Assembly: GCA_964641895.1 (NCBI GenBank)
Contig: CAZXLA010000001.1
Location: 1 to 64,000, forward strand
DNA length: 64,000 nt
DNA from: UBA2421 sp964641895
Lineage (GTDB): Bacteria > Planctomycetota > Phycisphaerae > Tepidisphaerales > Tepidisphaeraceae
Reading direction: 5' to 3'
Under the pieces are notes generated by a model. That model ran no database searches. It had not been told where the DNA came from and saw only the letters and a list, made by a program, of their open reading frames with translations. Position numbers and translations under genes: made by a program. Shown here piece after piece: positions 35,278-44,672 of the stretch (positions are counted from its first letter, which is position 1; every line of letters starts with the position of its first letter).

Positions 35278-37350
35278 ATGGACGCTTCCTGGCTCGACCA
35301 ACTCAACCCCCAGCAACGCGCCGCCGCCACCGCGCCTCAGGATGCACCGCTGCTGATCATCGCCGGCGCGGGGACGGGCAAAACCAACACGCTGGCCCAT
35401 CGCGTCGCGTGGCTGATAGAGCGAGGAGTTGATCCCGGGCGAATTCTGCTGCTGACGTTTACCCGCCGGGCCAGCGTGGAGATGCTCAAGCGGGTCGAAA
35501 GCATTCTAAGCAAATGCGCCATGAGTGCTCGCTGCTCGGCGGGAGCCTCGCCCTCCGCGCGTGTCGCGCACGCGGCAGCGCGGATTTGGGGCGGGACGTT
35601 TCACGCCATTGCCAACCGGCTTTTGCGCGTGCATTCTGCTTCGGTGGGGTTGAGCGAATCGTTTACTGTGCTCGATCGATCGGACGCCGAAGATGTCATC
35701 AACGACGTTCGCGCCCAGCTGGAATTCGATAAAGCCGACGTGCGGTTTCCGAAAAAGGGCACGTGCCTCAGCATCTATTCCCGCTGCGTAAACGCTCAAG
35801 AACCGGTGGAGGCGGCGCTGAAGGCGCACTTTCCGTGGTGTCAGGCGTTCCCCGATCAACTGAAGAAACTCTTTGCAACGTATACCCAATACAAGCAGCA
35901 GCAGAACATCCTCGATTATGACGACCTGCTGTTGTACTGGTACTACCTGATGCAGGATGAGTCGCTGGCCGCGGAGGTTTGCAGGCGGTTTGATGCCGTG
36001 CTGGTGGATGAATACCAGGACACCAACGCATTGCAGGCGGAAATCTTAAAGCGTTTGTGCCCCGGCGGTCGGGGGCTGACGGTGGTGGGGGATGACGCGC
36101 AGGCCATCTACTCCTTTCGCGCCGCGACGGTCACCAACATTCTGGAATTTTCGCAAACTTATCCCAACGCCCAAACCTGCAAACTCGAGCAGAACTATCG
36201 CAGCGTGCAGCCGATTCTCGATGCGACCAACCGCGTGATCGGGCTTGCGCCGAAGCGGCTGGAAAAGAACCTGTTTTCCGTTCGCAAAAGCGCGCAGAAG
36301 CCGCGACTGGTGACACTGATGGACGAGGATCAGCAGAGCGACTATCTGATCAAGCGCATTCTCGAACATCATGAGGCGGGCATCGATTTGCGCAAACAGG
36401 CGGTGCTGTTCCGGGCGGCGCATCACAGCGACGGGCTGGAAATCGAACTCGGGCGGCGCGGGATTCCGTTCGTGAAATACGGCGGGCTGAAGTTCCTTGA
36501 AGCGGCGCATGTGAAAGATGTGATCTCGTATCTTCGCGTCGCCGAAAACCCAAAAGACTCCACCAGCGCCTATCGTGTCCTGCAGTTAATGGACGGCTTC
36601 GGTCCGGCGTTTGCAAAAAGGGCGATTGAGCACTTAGGCGTGAACAAGTTCGAGCTGAAAGCGTGGAAACACTTCACGCCGCCGGCGGCAGCCGCGGATC
36701 AATGGCCGCAGTTTGTTAAAATGATGATCGATCTAGGCGACGGCAAGCAGCCGCTGCCCGACCAGGTTGGGGAAGTGAAGAAGTTCTACAGCCCGATTCT
36801 CGATCGCCGCTACGACCAGGCGGAGGTTCGCCGCCGCGATCTCGATCAGTTGGAGCAGATCAGTAATAACTTCGCCAGCCGCCAGCAGATGTTGACCGAT
36901 CTCACGCTCGACCCGCCCAGCGGCACGCAGGATTTGGCCGGCCCGCCGCTGCGCGAGGAGGATTATCTCATCCTTTCGACGATTCACAGCGCCAAGGGTT
37001 GCGAGTGGGATTCGGTGTATGTGATCCACGCCGCCGATGGCAATATTCCCAGCGACATGGCCACCGGCAGCGATGACGAAATTGAAGAAGAGCGGCGGCT
37101 GTTTTACGTCGCCCTCACCCGAGCCAAAGACTTTTTAGAGGTGTGTGTGCCGATGAAATATTACGCCAAGAAATGGGCCACCGGCGACCGGCACACCTAT
37201 GCCCAGCCCACGCGGTTTCTCACCGAGCCGATCATGACAGATTGCTTCGAGCGGGTAGCCATGCAGCCGAAGATCGCCGCAGCCGTCCACCCATCCACCC
37301 TGGCCGCCGCGAGCGACATTAAGCGGAAGATTGCGGCCATGTGGGGCTGA
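35278..37350 (+). CDS. UvrD/PcrA-type superfamily 1 DNA helicase
   Basis: 690 aa from the ATG at 35278, with CGGAG 7 nt upstream. It unwinds DNA 3' to 5' with ATP. Motif I is GAGTGKTNTLAHRVA, motif Ia LLLTFTRRAS, motif II VLVDEYQDTNALQ, motif III GDDAQAIYSFR, motif IV LEQNYRS and motif VI RRLFYVALTRAKD. After SILSKC, residues about 81-100 (SARCSAGASPSARVAHAAAR) are an in-frame insertion of repeat-like sequence, just before the conserved IWGGTFHAIANRLL. The protein is otherwise complete. Confidence 0.9.
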   Translation: MDASWLDQLNPQQRAAATAPQDAPLLIIAGAGTGKTNTLAHRVAWLIERGVDPGRILLLTFTRRASVEMLKRVESILSKCAMSARCSAGASPSARVAHAAARIWGGTFHAIANRLLRVHSASVGLSESFTVLDRSDAEDVINDVRAQLEFDKADVRFPKKGTCLSIYSRCVNAQEPVEAALKAHFPWCQAFPDQLKKLFATYTQYKQQQNILDYDDLLLYWYYLMQDESLAAEVCRRFDAVLVDEYQDTNALQAEILKRLCPGGRGLTVVGDDAQAIYSFRAATVTNILEFSQTYPNAQTCKLEQNYRSVQPILDATNRVIGLAPKRLEKNLFSVRKSAQKPRLVTLMDEDQQSDYLIKRILEHHEAGIDLRKQAVLFRAAHHSDGLEIELGRRGIPFVKYGGLKFLEAAHVKDVISYLRVAENPKDSTSAYRVLQLMDGFGPAFAKRAIEHLGVNKFELKAWKHFTPPAAAADQWPQFVKMMIDLGDGKQPLPDQVGEVKKFYSPILDRRYDQAEVRRRDLDQLEQISNNFASRQQMLTDLTLDPPSGTQDLAGPPLREEDYLILSTIHSAKGCEWDSVYVIHAADGNIPSDMATGSDDEIEEERRLFYVALTRAKDFLEVCVPMKYYAKKWATGDRHTYAQPTRFLTEPIMTDCFERVAMQPKIAAAVHPSTLAAASDIKRKIAAMWG

Positions 37351-37376
37351 ATCAAAAATTCGGCATTGTCACGCCA

Positions 37377-38897
37377 TCACGTGAAGGTATTCGCCAAATC
37401 GGCGATGTAAGTCGTCGCGGTTTCGCCTTGAGAGCGGTTGTAGCCGGTCGATTGAATGAGTTTGGTGCCGATCAACCCCGCCACGCCCGCGCGGCGCGGG
37501 TTGGGCAGGTTGGTAAGCCTAGCCCAGCGGTCAAGCACGGTGTCGTAGGCGAACACATACGGCTGCGCCACGTTGTGCGGATTTTCTCCGCCGACGGTGA
37601 TGATGTATCGATCGAACAACACCGTGCTGGCGTTGTAGTGGCTGAGCGCCAGCGGCATGGAGGCAACTTGCGTCCAGGTGTTGGTGGCCGGGTCGTAACG
37701 ATGGACACGATTGGTGGCGACGCCTTCATCTTCGAGGAGGTATTGCCCGCCGATGGCATAGATTTTTCCGCCGGCGACGATTCCGCCCAGGTGGTTGCGC
37801 GGGTTGGGCGTGTCGGCGATGCGCTGCCAGCCGGACGATAGGTCGTCCAGGTCGAGCATGTAGCCTTCGGAGCGGTCGAACGTGCGCGATTTGTCGGCGC
37901 CGCCGAAGAAATAAAGCTTGCGATCGATGATCCCCGCGCCGCCGCCGGCTTGAGCTTGGGGCAGTGAGCGCTGGGTGCTCCAGCTATCGGTGGCGGCGTC
38001 GTACTTGTAGACTCTGCCGGTCGCCGGCGGGCCTTGCGACGCGCCGCCGTTTTGTTGAAAGCTGCCGAGAAATCCGCCCACGAACCAGAACGAACGCCCG
38101 TCCGGGTCAGCCGCCACGGCGGCGTGGGTGATGTTGTACGGCATATCGCGCTTACGCGACCACCTATTCGTTGCCGGGTCGTACACATCCACCCGATGCG
38201 ACGCCTGAAAATTGCCGTCGTACCCGCCGAGTTGATACAGCTTTCCGTTGTAAACCAAGCTCTGCGCTTCTTCACGGCGCAGCGGATTGGTGGCTTTGCT
38301 GACCCAGGTGAGCGGCCTGGGGTTGAAGTCGGTCGGATTGCTCGTACTGGTTTTGACAAAGCGAATGAAATCGATGTTTCCTACATCGCCGCCCGACGCA
38401 CTCGATTCAATCGTCAATCGAACCACATGCGTTCCGCCCGCCAGAGACACGCCGCTCTTGGTGACGAGTTTCCACGTGTGCCATCCGCCGGTGTATGGCA
38501 GGGTGAGCGAGCCGGTCTTGTTCACGGCGTCGACGGAAATGCGGAACCGTCCGCCGGAGTTATTGCTGGCCACGCTGGCTTCGATGCGATAGGTGCCAGA
38601 TTCGACGACGTTGACGGAGAACTCCAGCCATTCGCCCGAACGAATATGGCCGACATTCAGGCTGCCGATAACGCCCTCCACGTCGACATCATCGCTTCGG
38701 TATACTTGGGTGACGTTGCCGGATGTAGTGTCGTGATACGAAATCCCCTCTCCGCCTCGGTCGTAATTTTCCGCCTCGACCGTTCCGGGGATTGCCGCCG
38801 GAGTGTCGTTGGGGAAGGGCAGTTGGGCTGCAAGATGGGTTCTGGATTCCAAAGATTCCAGGCGTGCGGGAACATTTGACTGGGATAAACGCTTCAT
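37377..38897 (-). CDS. Exported Kelch-repeat protein with N-terminal CBM6-like domain
   Basis: 506 aa. The N-terminus LESLESRTHLAAQLPFP resembles the planctomycete LEPR-XLL export motif (family pattern LExLExRxLLSA). Residues about 35-165 form a carbohydrate-binding, CBM6-like beta-sandwich (AIPGTVEAENYDRGG, LEFSVNVVESGTYRIEA). Residues about 195-500 are five or six Kelch blades, each with a G-G pair such as YQLGGYDGN, FVGGFLG, YFFGGADKS, AIGGQYL and ITVGGENP, and V/YDPATNRW/TW. It likely lies outside the cell and may bind polysaccharide; no catalytic domain was seen. Confidence 0.82.
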   Translation of the reverse strand: MKRLSQSNVPARLESLESRTHLAAQLPFPNDTPAAIPGTVEAENYDRGGEGISYHDTTSGNVTQVYRSDDVDVEGVIGSLNVGHIRSGEWLEFSVNVVESGTYRIEASVASNNSGGRFRISVDAVNKTGSLTLPYTGGWHTWKLVTKSGVSLAGGTHVVRLTIESSASGGDVGNIDFIRFVKTSTSNPTDFNPRPLTWVSKATNPLRREEAQSLVYNGKLYQLGGYDGNFQASHRVDVYDPATNRWSRKRDMPYNITHAAVAADPDGRSFWFVGGFLGSFQQNGGASQGPPATGRVYKYDAATDSWSTQRSLPQAQAGGGAGIIDRKLYFFGGADKSRTFDRSEGYMLDLDDLSSGWQRIADTPNPRNHLGGIVAGGKIYAIGGQYLLEDEGVATNRVHRYDPATNTWTQVASMPLALSHYNASTVLFDRYIITVGGENPHNVAQPYVFAYDTVLDRWARLTNLPNPRRAGVAGLIGTKLIQSTGYNRSQGETATTYIADLANTFT

Positions 38898-39119
38898 ACG
38901 GCACGTCCCTCAAACGGCTGGATCAGTTCGGCGAAGAGCGATCCAGCTCGCGAGCAATCGGTCACGGCCACTATACAAAAGTACCCCGGCCGAGGGTACA
39001 CAAATTTTTGACGAAGCCGGCTTCCGGGATGACGCTGACAGTGCCGGCCCCATCCACGGCTGACGCCGCGGCGTTAGCCGCGGATTCTTGCGCCGATGTA
39101 CAGGGCGCATAAACGCTAC

Positions 39120-40214
39120 TTACAGGTATTTTTTCATCGCCGCAAACCGGTTGTTCAGGTGGGCTTTGAGCGGGCTGAATTTCAGGTCGATCGTGCCGGC
39201 GCGTTCGGCCAGGCGGATGAACAATTTTACTTCGTTCGTCCAGTCGGCCAGGTCAATAAACTCCGGGCCGAGTTTTTTCTTCTCGCGATCCATATTGTGG
39301 TAATTCCCCAGCGGCACGCACGTGGCGGAGGCGCAGTAGCGGTGGCTGTCGAAAACCGTGCCTTCGCATGCCCCGCCGGGCATGAGGCATCGCTGGAACT
39401 TAAACGTGTTGTCTTCCTTCGCCAGTTCGTCGCATTGCTGATTCATCCAGTAAGTGAACGCCGAGTTAAAGATGCTCAAGCGGTCGCCGACACGCAGAAT
39501 CACCCCGTTGCCCTGCTGCGCGTATGGCTGAACGGCCGAACACTCGACGCTGATGAGCCGGTCGGTCTTGCGGATGAGCGTTCCGTCTTTCACCGCGCCG
39601 ATTGCGCCGATAAATCCTTCTTCTTCGGCGCGGGTGATCAGCGCCGCCACCGGTGCCTTGAGGCGCTTGCCACGAAGCTCGTCGAACGCCGCGAGAATCG
39701 CGGCAACGCCGGCGAGATCGTCGCATACCCGCGAATAAAACTTGCCGGATTTCGTGCGCCCCACACCCTGATCGAACGTGCCCGGCGAACCCGCCGTTAC
39801 GGGTGACTTTACCGTCACTTCAACTTCCGCCGGGTAATCAGCCCGGTCGCTGGTTTGCGTGACGCGTTTGATGACGCCGCGGACTTCACGCTTGCGCTCA
39901 AAGAAAAGAACCTTCTCGCCGAGCACGTATTCGCTCAGCACGCCGCCGTGAAAGCGGGCGAGGAGCGTGGTTGTGTCGAGCATCTTGGTCGCGACCATGC
40001 CGGGATGATCGCTGTGCGCGACGAACACCAACCGCGGCTTGGTCGATTTTGGACCAAGCTCAATCAACCGATTGCCGTATTTGTCGGAGGTAATGCGGAG
40101 CCGGCGTTTTTTGGCAAACGCATCGATCCAAGCCAACACACGATGTTCGACGAACGGCGCGGTGGGGATGGAGCAAAGTTCGGTGAGGATGTCGAGTGCT
40201 TGGTCGTTCATCAT
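39120..40214 (-). CDS. M20/M42-type zinc peptidase
   Basis: 364 aa. It resembles the M42 glutamyl-aminopeptidase/cellulase-M group: LSIPTAPFVEHRV, the metal-binding VFVAHSDHPGMVA, CDDLAGVAAILAAF with the bridging aspartate, TRAEEEGFIGAIGAV with the catalytic glutamate pair, and a C-terminal histidine region (SHRYCASATCVPLGNYHN). It is cytoplasmic, as no signal is present. Substrate unknown; aminopeptidase or deacylase are both possible. Confidence 0.78.
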   Translation of the reverse strand: MMNDQALDILTELCSIPTAPFVEHRVLAWIDAFAKKRRLRITSDKYGNRLIELGPKSTKPRLVFVAHSDHPGMVATKMLDTTTLLARFHGGVLSEYVLGEKVLFFERKREVRGVIKRVTQTSDRADYPAEVEVTVKSPVTAGSPGTFDQGVGRTKSGKFYSRVCDDLAGVAAILAAFDELRGKRLKAPVAALITRAEEEGFIGAIGAVKDGTLIRKTDRLISVECSAVQPYAQQGNGVILRVGDRLSIFNSAFTYWMNQQCDELAKEDNTFKFQRCLMPGGACEGTVFDSHRYCASATCVPLGNYHNMDREKKKLGPEFIDLADWTNEVKLFIRLAERAGTIDLKFSPLKAHLNNRFAAMKKYL

Positions 40215-40253
40215 TGTTAGGCAAATAATGCGTTGCGCCGTTCCGCCGCCTCC

Positions 40254-41954
40254 CTAACCCTCCCTTGGCGCACCGAGCGAGGCGATCACTGTCTGCTTGA
40301 CTCCCATCGCGCCTTTGTAGTCCCATGTATACGCGATCGATGCGAGAATGAGTTCTCCCAGCACCGACCAGAGGCGCAGCAGCAATCCTAATCCCACCAG
40401 TACGCCGGTTCGCGCCACATCATCATTGAACGGTGGGTGGCTGCGGACCGATTCGGGCAGCATCACGCTCATCGCCCCGACGAAGATGATTTCGCGGACG
40501 CCGATTCCGCCCGGCGCCCAGAACGCCAGGAAACCCGCGCACCAAGCCAGGCTATACGCGCCGGCGATCATCCAGAGCCAGTCAATCTTCAGCCCCAGCG
40601 GCTTCTCGGCGATAAAGTACACCGCCAGGCTTTGCCACAGCAGCCCAATCATCGTCCACACCAGCACCACCAGCAGATTCTTGCCGCGCAGGCGTTTGAC
40701 AATCGGCGGCTTCTTCAGCTTGTTTAGAACGTAATTGACGATCGTATAGAACACCCGCGGGTGAAGGATCAGCGCCAGCAGCGGCACGATGCCGATCGCG
40801 ATATAGAACCACACTTTGGCTTCCCCGGCGATCTTGGCTCCGTAATAGAGCCACGCGGCGCCGGCCACGAGCACGTTGGCCATGAGGAAGATGCACAGTT
40901 CAAGAATTTGCGTGGTTGAGCAGATGCTGCCGCTCACGCCGTACGGTTTCACCAACATCACCCGGCCGATCACCTGCCAGATTGCGCCGGGTAGATACCG
41001 CGCCAGTTCGCTGGTCGACCAGATCCGCACCGAAGCGCCATACGGCAGCGTATGCCCGAACGATTTAAGAATTTTCCGCCACACCAACGCACGAAACACC
41101 AGCAGAAATACAGCAAACATCCCCGCGGCGGCGATGAAGCGGAGCATGCTCATCTGCTTCAGTTGCACCTGGGTCACGTCCCACCGTTCCTGCAGTGGGC
41201 CGACCATTTTCACTACAATGAATAGCGTGATGCCGACCGTGAGCATTCGCCCGAGCCACGGCTGCAGGATCTTCCACAGGCGCGCCGGCAGCGTGGCATA
41301 CTCTTTGTGGAATTCGAGGATTTCTTCGTTCTCAACAACCGTGGATTGGCCGTCTTCATCCGCCACGCGCTTGCGGCGGGCAGGGAGAAGGTTGATTCCC
41401 TTGGCGCGCAGCCACGGGCGAATTTTGCGGCGAATCCACGGAATGCGGCGAATGATCCAGTTGGCGATCGCCACGGCGGCCTTAAACACCAGCCACGTGA
41501 CGGGGAACGATAAAATCCCGAACGCCACGATGCCCGCGAACGCGACGGGCAGGTATTGGTCGAATGTTTCGCGATACTGGTCGAAGGTTTCCTTTTTCCA
41601 ATAGTGCAGCGCCACCAGCGCCAGCGCAATCGTCAGCAAGACCGAGAACAGCGCACAGACGAACGTAAAAGGTCCCGGCCCCGGCCGCAGCCCTCGGCCA
41701 CTCATCATTCGGCTGGTGAGACGCCGCTTTCCGGGAAACGTGACCAGTGCAAAACCGATGAGAAAAACCGGAATGCCTCCCGGCCCGGGAACCGTCACCC
41801 CGAGCACGGGCGAAGCGAGAATCAGCACCCATCCGATCACGTTCTTAAAAATGAACCAGAACGTATCGGCGAAGATCCCGCGGGTTTCGATCGCGGCCTT
41901 CTTCTGGCTCATCGGCTTGCTGGGTGGGGTTGGCGGGACGGTGTCTGTCATCAA
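40254..41954 (-). CDS. PGPGW-LPG synthase transmembrane domain fusion protein
   Basis: 566 aa membrane protein. Residues about 30-75 have VTVPGPGGIPVFLIGFALV, the PGPGW motif of the TMEM-like family. Residues about 235-545 resemble the lysylphosphatidylglycerol synthase/UPF0104 membrane region: YLPGAIWQVIGRVMLVKPYG, AFWAPGGIGVREIIFVGAM. There is no soluble aminoacyl-transferase domain, so it is more likely a flippase or lipid-linked transporter than an LPG synthase. No partner gene is adjacent; hpt is divergent. Confidence 0.72.
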   Translation of the reverse strand: MMTDTVPPTPPSKPMSQKKAAIETRGIFADTFWFIFKNVIGWVLILASPVLGVTVPGPGGIPVFLIGFALVTFPGKRRLTSRMMSGRGLRPGPGPFTFVCALFSVLLTIALALVALHYWKKETFDQYRETFDQYLPVAFAGIVAFGILSFPVTWLVFKAAVAIANWIIRRIPWIRRKIRPWLRAKGINLLPARRKRVADEDGQSTVVENEEILEFHKEYATLPARLWKILQPWLGRMLTVGITLFIVVKMVGPLQERWDVTQVQLKQMSMLRFIAAAGMFAVFLLVFRALVWRKILKSFGHTLPYGASVRIWSTSELARYLPGAIWQVIGRVMLVKPYGVSGSICSTTQILELCIFLMANVLVAGAAWLYYGAKIAGEAKVWFYIAIGIVPLLALILHPRVFYTIVNYVLNKLKKPPIVKRLRGKNLLVVLVWTMIGLLWQSLAVYFIAEKPLGLKIDWLWMIAGAYSLAWCAGFLAFWAPGGIGVREIIFVGAMSVMLPESVRSHPPFNDDVARTGVLVGLGLLLRLWSVLGELILASIAYTWDYKGAMGVKQTVIASLGAPREG

Positions 41955-42041
41955 AGTTAAGGTCGAGGGATTCTAGCCATCGCCGCGCGGTTCGGTAGCC
42001 CGCGCTCTTGGCCGGGCGTTGTGACGCGGTACACTTCTGCA

Positions 42042-42605
42042 ATGAAGCTTGACATCGAGCGCGTTTTAATCTCCCAGCATCAGATTGCCCGCCGGGTGAA
42101 GGAACTGGCCGATGAGATCGTCCGCGACCATTCCCCGCCGGTTTTGGGGGCCGATGCCGAGATCACCATCGTCCCGATTCTCACCGGCGCGCTCGTATTT
42201 TGCAGCGACCTGATCCGCCAGATTCCAATGCAGATGCAGATCGGGCTGCTTACCGTCAGCAGTTATCCCGGCGCCAGCATTCGCACGCAGGGGTCGCAGG
42301 TGATCAGCAAACAGTTCGGCGACTTAACCGGCCGGCACGTGCTGATTTTAGATGACATTCTCGACTCCGGCGGAACGCTGCGAACGGTAATTCCGGTGCT
42401 CAAGGAGTCGGGCGCGGCCAGCGTGAAGACCTGCGTGCTGCTGCGGAAGGATCGCCCGATCGCCCGCGAAACGCCGGCGGACTATGTGGGTTTTGACATT
42501 CCTGACGAGTTTGTGGTGGGCTACGGGCTGGACTACAACAATTATTACCGAAACTTGCCCGATATTGTTACGCTTAAGTCGCACGTAATCGGAAAATCAT
42601 CATGA
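42042..42605 (+). CDS. hpt: Hypoxanthine phosphoribosyltransferase
   Basis: 187 aa from the ATG at 42042. It makes IMP (and GMP) from the base and PRPP in purine salvage. The N-terminal IARRVKELADEIVRD and the PRPP-binding loop HVLILDDILDSGGTLRTVIP (ILDDILDSGGT) are diagnostic, as is VGYGLDYNNYYRNLPDIVTL at the end. A TACACT -10-like box sits 10 nt before the ATG. The stop overlaps the next gene by 4 nt. Confidence 0.93.
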   Translation: MKLDIERVLISQHQIARRVKELADEIVRDHSPPVLGADAEITIVPILTGALVFCSDLIRQIPMQMQIGLLTVSSYPGASIRTQGSQVISKQFGDLTGRHVLILDDILDSGGTLRTVIPVLKESGAASVKTCVLLRKDRPIARETPADYVGFDIPDEFVVGYGLDYNNYYRNLPDIVTLKSHVIGKSS

Positions 42606-43219
42606 GCATGCGACTGCACGAAGAGCCTCCCGAACGCGCCAGTGATTGCGCGCACGCCACCAGCGCCGCCGTGGCCCGGCCGTGGGGCAGTTCGGTACTG
42701 GCGGCGCTGCTGGCACGGCACGCGCTGCGCGACGGCGAGATTATTCACATGGCGATCAAGCCTTCGCTGTGGTACGTCGTGCTTTCCAGCCTGCGTTTCA
42801 TCGCCGCCACGCTCATCTGCACCATTGCCGTCGCCATTGTTGATTCCAAGCTCGATGAGCATCACTTTTACTACTGGGAGGCCGCCGCGTTCATTGCGTG
42901 CGGACGGCTGACGTGGGCGGCGCTGAATTGGATGGGCAGGCTTTATGTGCTGACCGATCAGCGCATTATTCGAATTCAGGGCGTGTTTCAGGTGGACGTG
43001 TTCGATTGTACGCTGCGCAAAGTGGCGCGTGTGGATATCGTTCGTTGTACGCGAGAGCGCATTTTTCGGCTGGGCACGATGCACATTTCGCCGTTGGATC
43101 AATCGATGCACCCGGCGCAGTGGCAGATGGTCGCCAAGCCGAATGAAGTGCAGGCGAGGATTGTCGATGCGATTGAGCGAAACCGAAGCACGGGCGGGAC
43201 GATGTTCGCGGCGGCATGA
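42602..43219 (+). CDS. PH-domain (bPH2/YdbT-like) membrane protein
   Basis: 205 aa, overlapping hpt by 4 nt (ATGA). Two hydrophobic segments (YVVLSSLRFIAATLICTIAVA and EAAAFIACGRLTWAALNWMG) are followed by a bacterial PH domain: LYVLTDQRIIRIQGVFQVDV, with RVDIVRCTRERIFRLGTMHI. bPH2 proteins occur in YdbS/YdbT-type systems of uncertain role. Its translation is coupled to hpt, with no obvious functional link. Confidence 0.75.
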   Translation: MSMRLHEEPPERASDCAHATSAAVARPWGSSVLAALLARHALRDGEIIHMAIKPSLWYVVLSSLRFIAATLICTIAVAIVDSKLDEHHFYYWEAAAFIACGRLTWAALNWMGRLYVLTDQRIIRIQGVFQVDVFDCTLRKVARVDIVRCTRERIFRLGTMHISPLDQSMHPAQWQMVAKPNEVQARIVDAIERNRSTGGTMFAAA

Positions 43220-43228
43220 TTGGGTTGG

Positions 43229-43417
43229 CCGCGGATGAACGCAGATGAATGCAGATGAAGACGGAGAAGCAGACGAAGACAGTTAAGTTGAGCTTGTCTT
43301 TCCGAACGGTACTTCGGCGTTTGTCATCCCGAACGATACTCTGGAGAGACCTACCTGTCGTAATGCGAGACTTCACCAAGTCGGTGTTCATCCGCGTTCA
43401 TCCGCGTTCATCTGAGG
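43229..43417. repeat. Intergenic inverted repeat, GATGAACGCAGATGAA family (copy C)
   Basis: The left arm (43229-43260) reads CCGCGGATGAACGCAGATGA and on; the inverted right arm (43385-43417) has TTCATCCGCG twice followed by TTCATCTGAGG. It fills the space between the convergent PH-domain and amidohydrolase genes. About 120 nt in between has no recognised feature. Confidence 0.7.
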
Positions 43418-44668
43418 CTATCCCACCTTTCTCCCGGCGATCCATGTTGCCAACGGTAACGTCGAATCGTCTTCCAGCACCGCCGCCAGAGGATCGACGT
43501 CGCCCACGAAGCTGAACGCGGTGAAATCGGCAAGTTTGCCCGGGGTGATCGAGCCGATTCGCCCGTCCCACTGCAACGCGCGGGCGGCATTGATCGTAAC
43601 GAGCGACCAGAGCAGTTCGGAATCGACAGCATGGCCGTGGCGACGCCACAGCAGGCGCAGGTCGTCAACGAGATTGAGATTGGGCGAACTGGCGCAGCTA
43701 TCGGTACCGATGGCGACATTCGTCCCGCGGGCTAGCATCTCGCGCCAACGGTGGGGCTTGTGGTCGAAGTAGGCGTGCGTACGCGGGCAATAGACAACGC
43801 TGGCCTGCCCGGCGGCGAGCATGGAAAGGTGATCGTCGGCGGCGTAATTCACGTGCGCCAGAATCGTGGGGACATCCAGCAGGCCGATGGCTCGCGCGAA
43901 GGCGATGGGTGGCCCGTCGAAAGTCTGCACGTCGTCGGCCCAAGTGCCCAGGCTGTTCCAGAGATCGCGGAACAGGCCTTGTTGCGATCGAAGAAACGTC
44001 TCCTCATCCGGCGTTTCGGCAAGGTGCGTGGCGAGCGGAATCTGCTTCTGCTTGGCCAGCCGAACACACTCGTCGTAGCCCTGCAGATCAACGGTGTAAG
44101 GCGCGTGCGGCGAGAGGCCGATACGCAGATGATCGCTGGCCATTTCGCCGTCGATCGCTGACGTAAGGGATTTATCAAAGCGATCGCGCGCTTTCGCAAG
44201 GCCCAGCGCTTCGCCGAAGCTCACCACGCGCAGCGGGCCGTGGCGCAGCAGCGGGCGCGTGATGTCCGGCTGTGCCGAGATATCGCCCACCGCCGTCACG
44301 CCGTAGCGAAGGCATTGCTGCACGCCCACCTCAACGGCGGCGGCGACGCGCTGGGGGTATTCGGGGGTTAACCGGCCGGTGCGTTGCGGCAGGGAGCGAA
44401 TCCAATCCCCGAACGAATTGCCGCCGGGGCTGTCAGACGAATCGCACCCGCTCAGCTCAAGATGAACGTGCGCGTTGATCAGCCCCGGCAGCAATAACAC
44501 GTGCCCGAGATGAAGCTCTTCATGCGGCGGCAGCGATCGGCGGATTTCAGAAATCGGGCCGACGGCGATAATCCGGCCGGCGGCGCAAAAGACACCAGCA
44601 TCGCGGATGATCGGTCGATCCATAGGCGCTACGGCGGCAGCGCTGATGAGGATCGGCCGATCGTTCAT
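43418..44668 (-). CDS. Metal-dependent amidohydrolase/deaminase
   Basis: 416 aa. Motifs of the amidohydrolase superfamily: GLINAHVHLELSG (metal-binding HxH), SPHAPYTVDL, ATHLAETPDEE (His), LAHVNYA, and GTDSCASSPNLNLVDDLRLLWR with the catalytic aspartate. SAH/MTA deaminases, aminofutalosine deaminase (MqnX) and guanine deaminase-like enzymes all share this layout, so the substrate is not assigned. The downstream gene (44673-45311) precedes it by 4 nt in the same direction. Confidence 0.8.
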   Translation of the reverse strand: MNDRPILISAAAVAPMDRPIIRDAGVFCAAGRIIAVGPISEIRRSLPPHEELHLGHVLLLPGLINAHVHLELSGCDSSDSPGGNSFGDWIRSLPQRTGRLTPEYPQRVAAAVEVGVQQCLRYGVTAVGDISAQPDITRPLLRHGPLRVVSFGEALGLAKARDRFDKSLTSAIDGEMASDHLRIGLSPHAPYTVDLQGYDECVRLAKQKQIPLATHLAETPDEETFLRSQQGLFRDLWNSLGTWADDVQTFDGPPIAFARAIGLLDVPTILAHVNYAADDHLSMLAAGQASVVYCPRTHAYFDHKPHRWREMLARGTNVAIGTDSCASSPNLNLVDDLRLLWRRHGHAVDSELLWSLVTINAARALQWDGRIGSITPGKLADFTAFSFVGDVDPLAAVLEDDSTLPLATWIAGRKVG

Positions 44669-44672
44669 GCCT

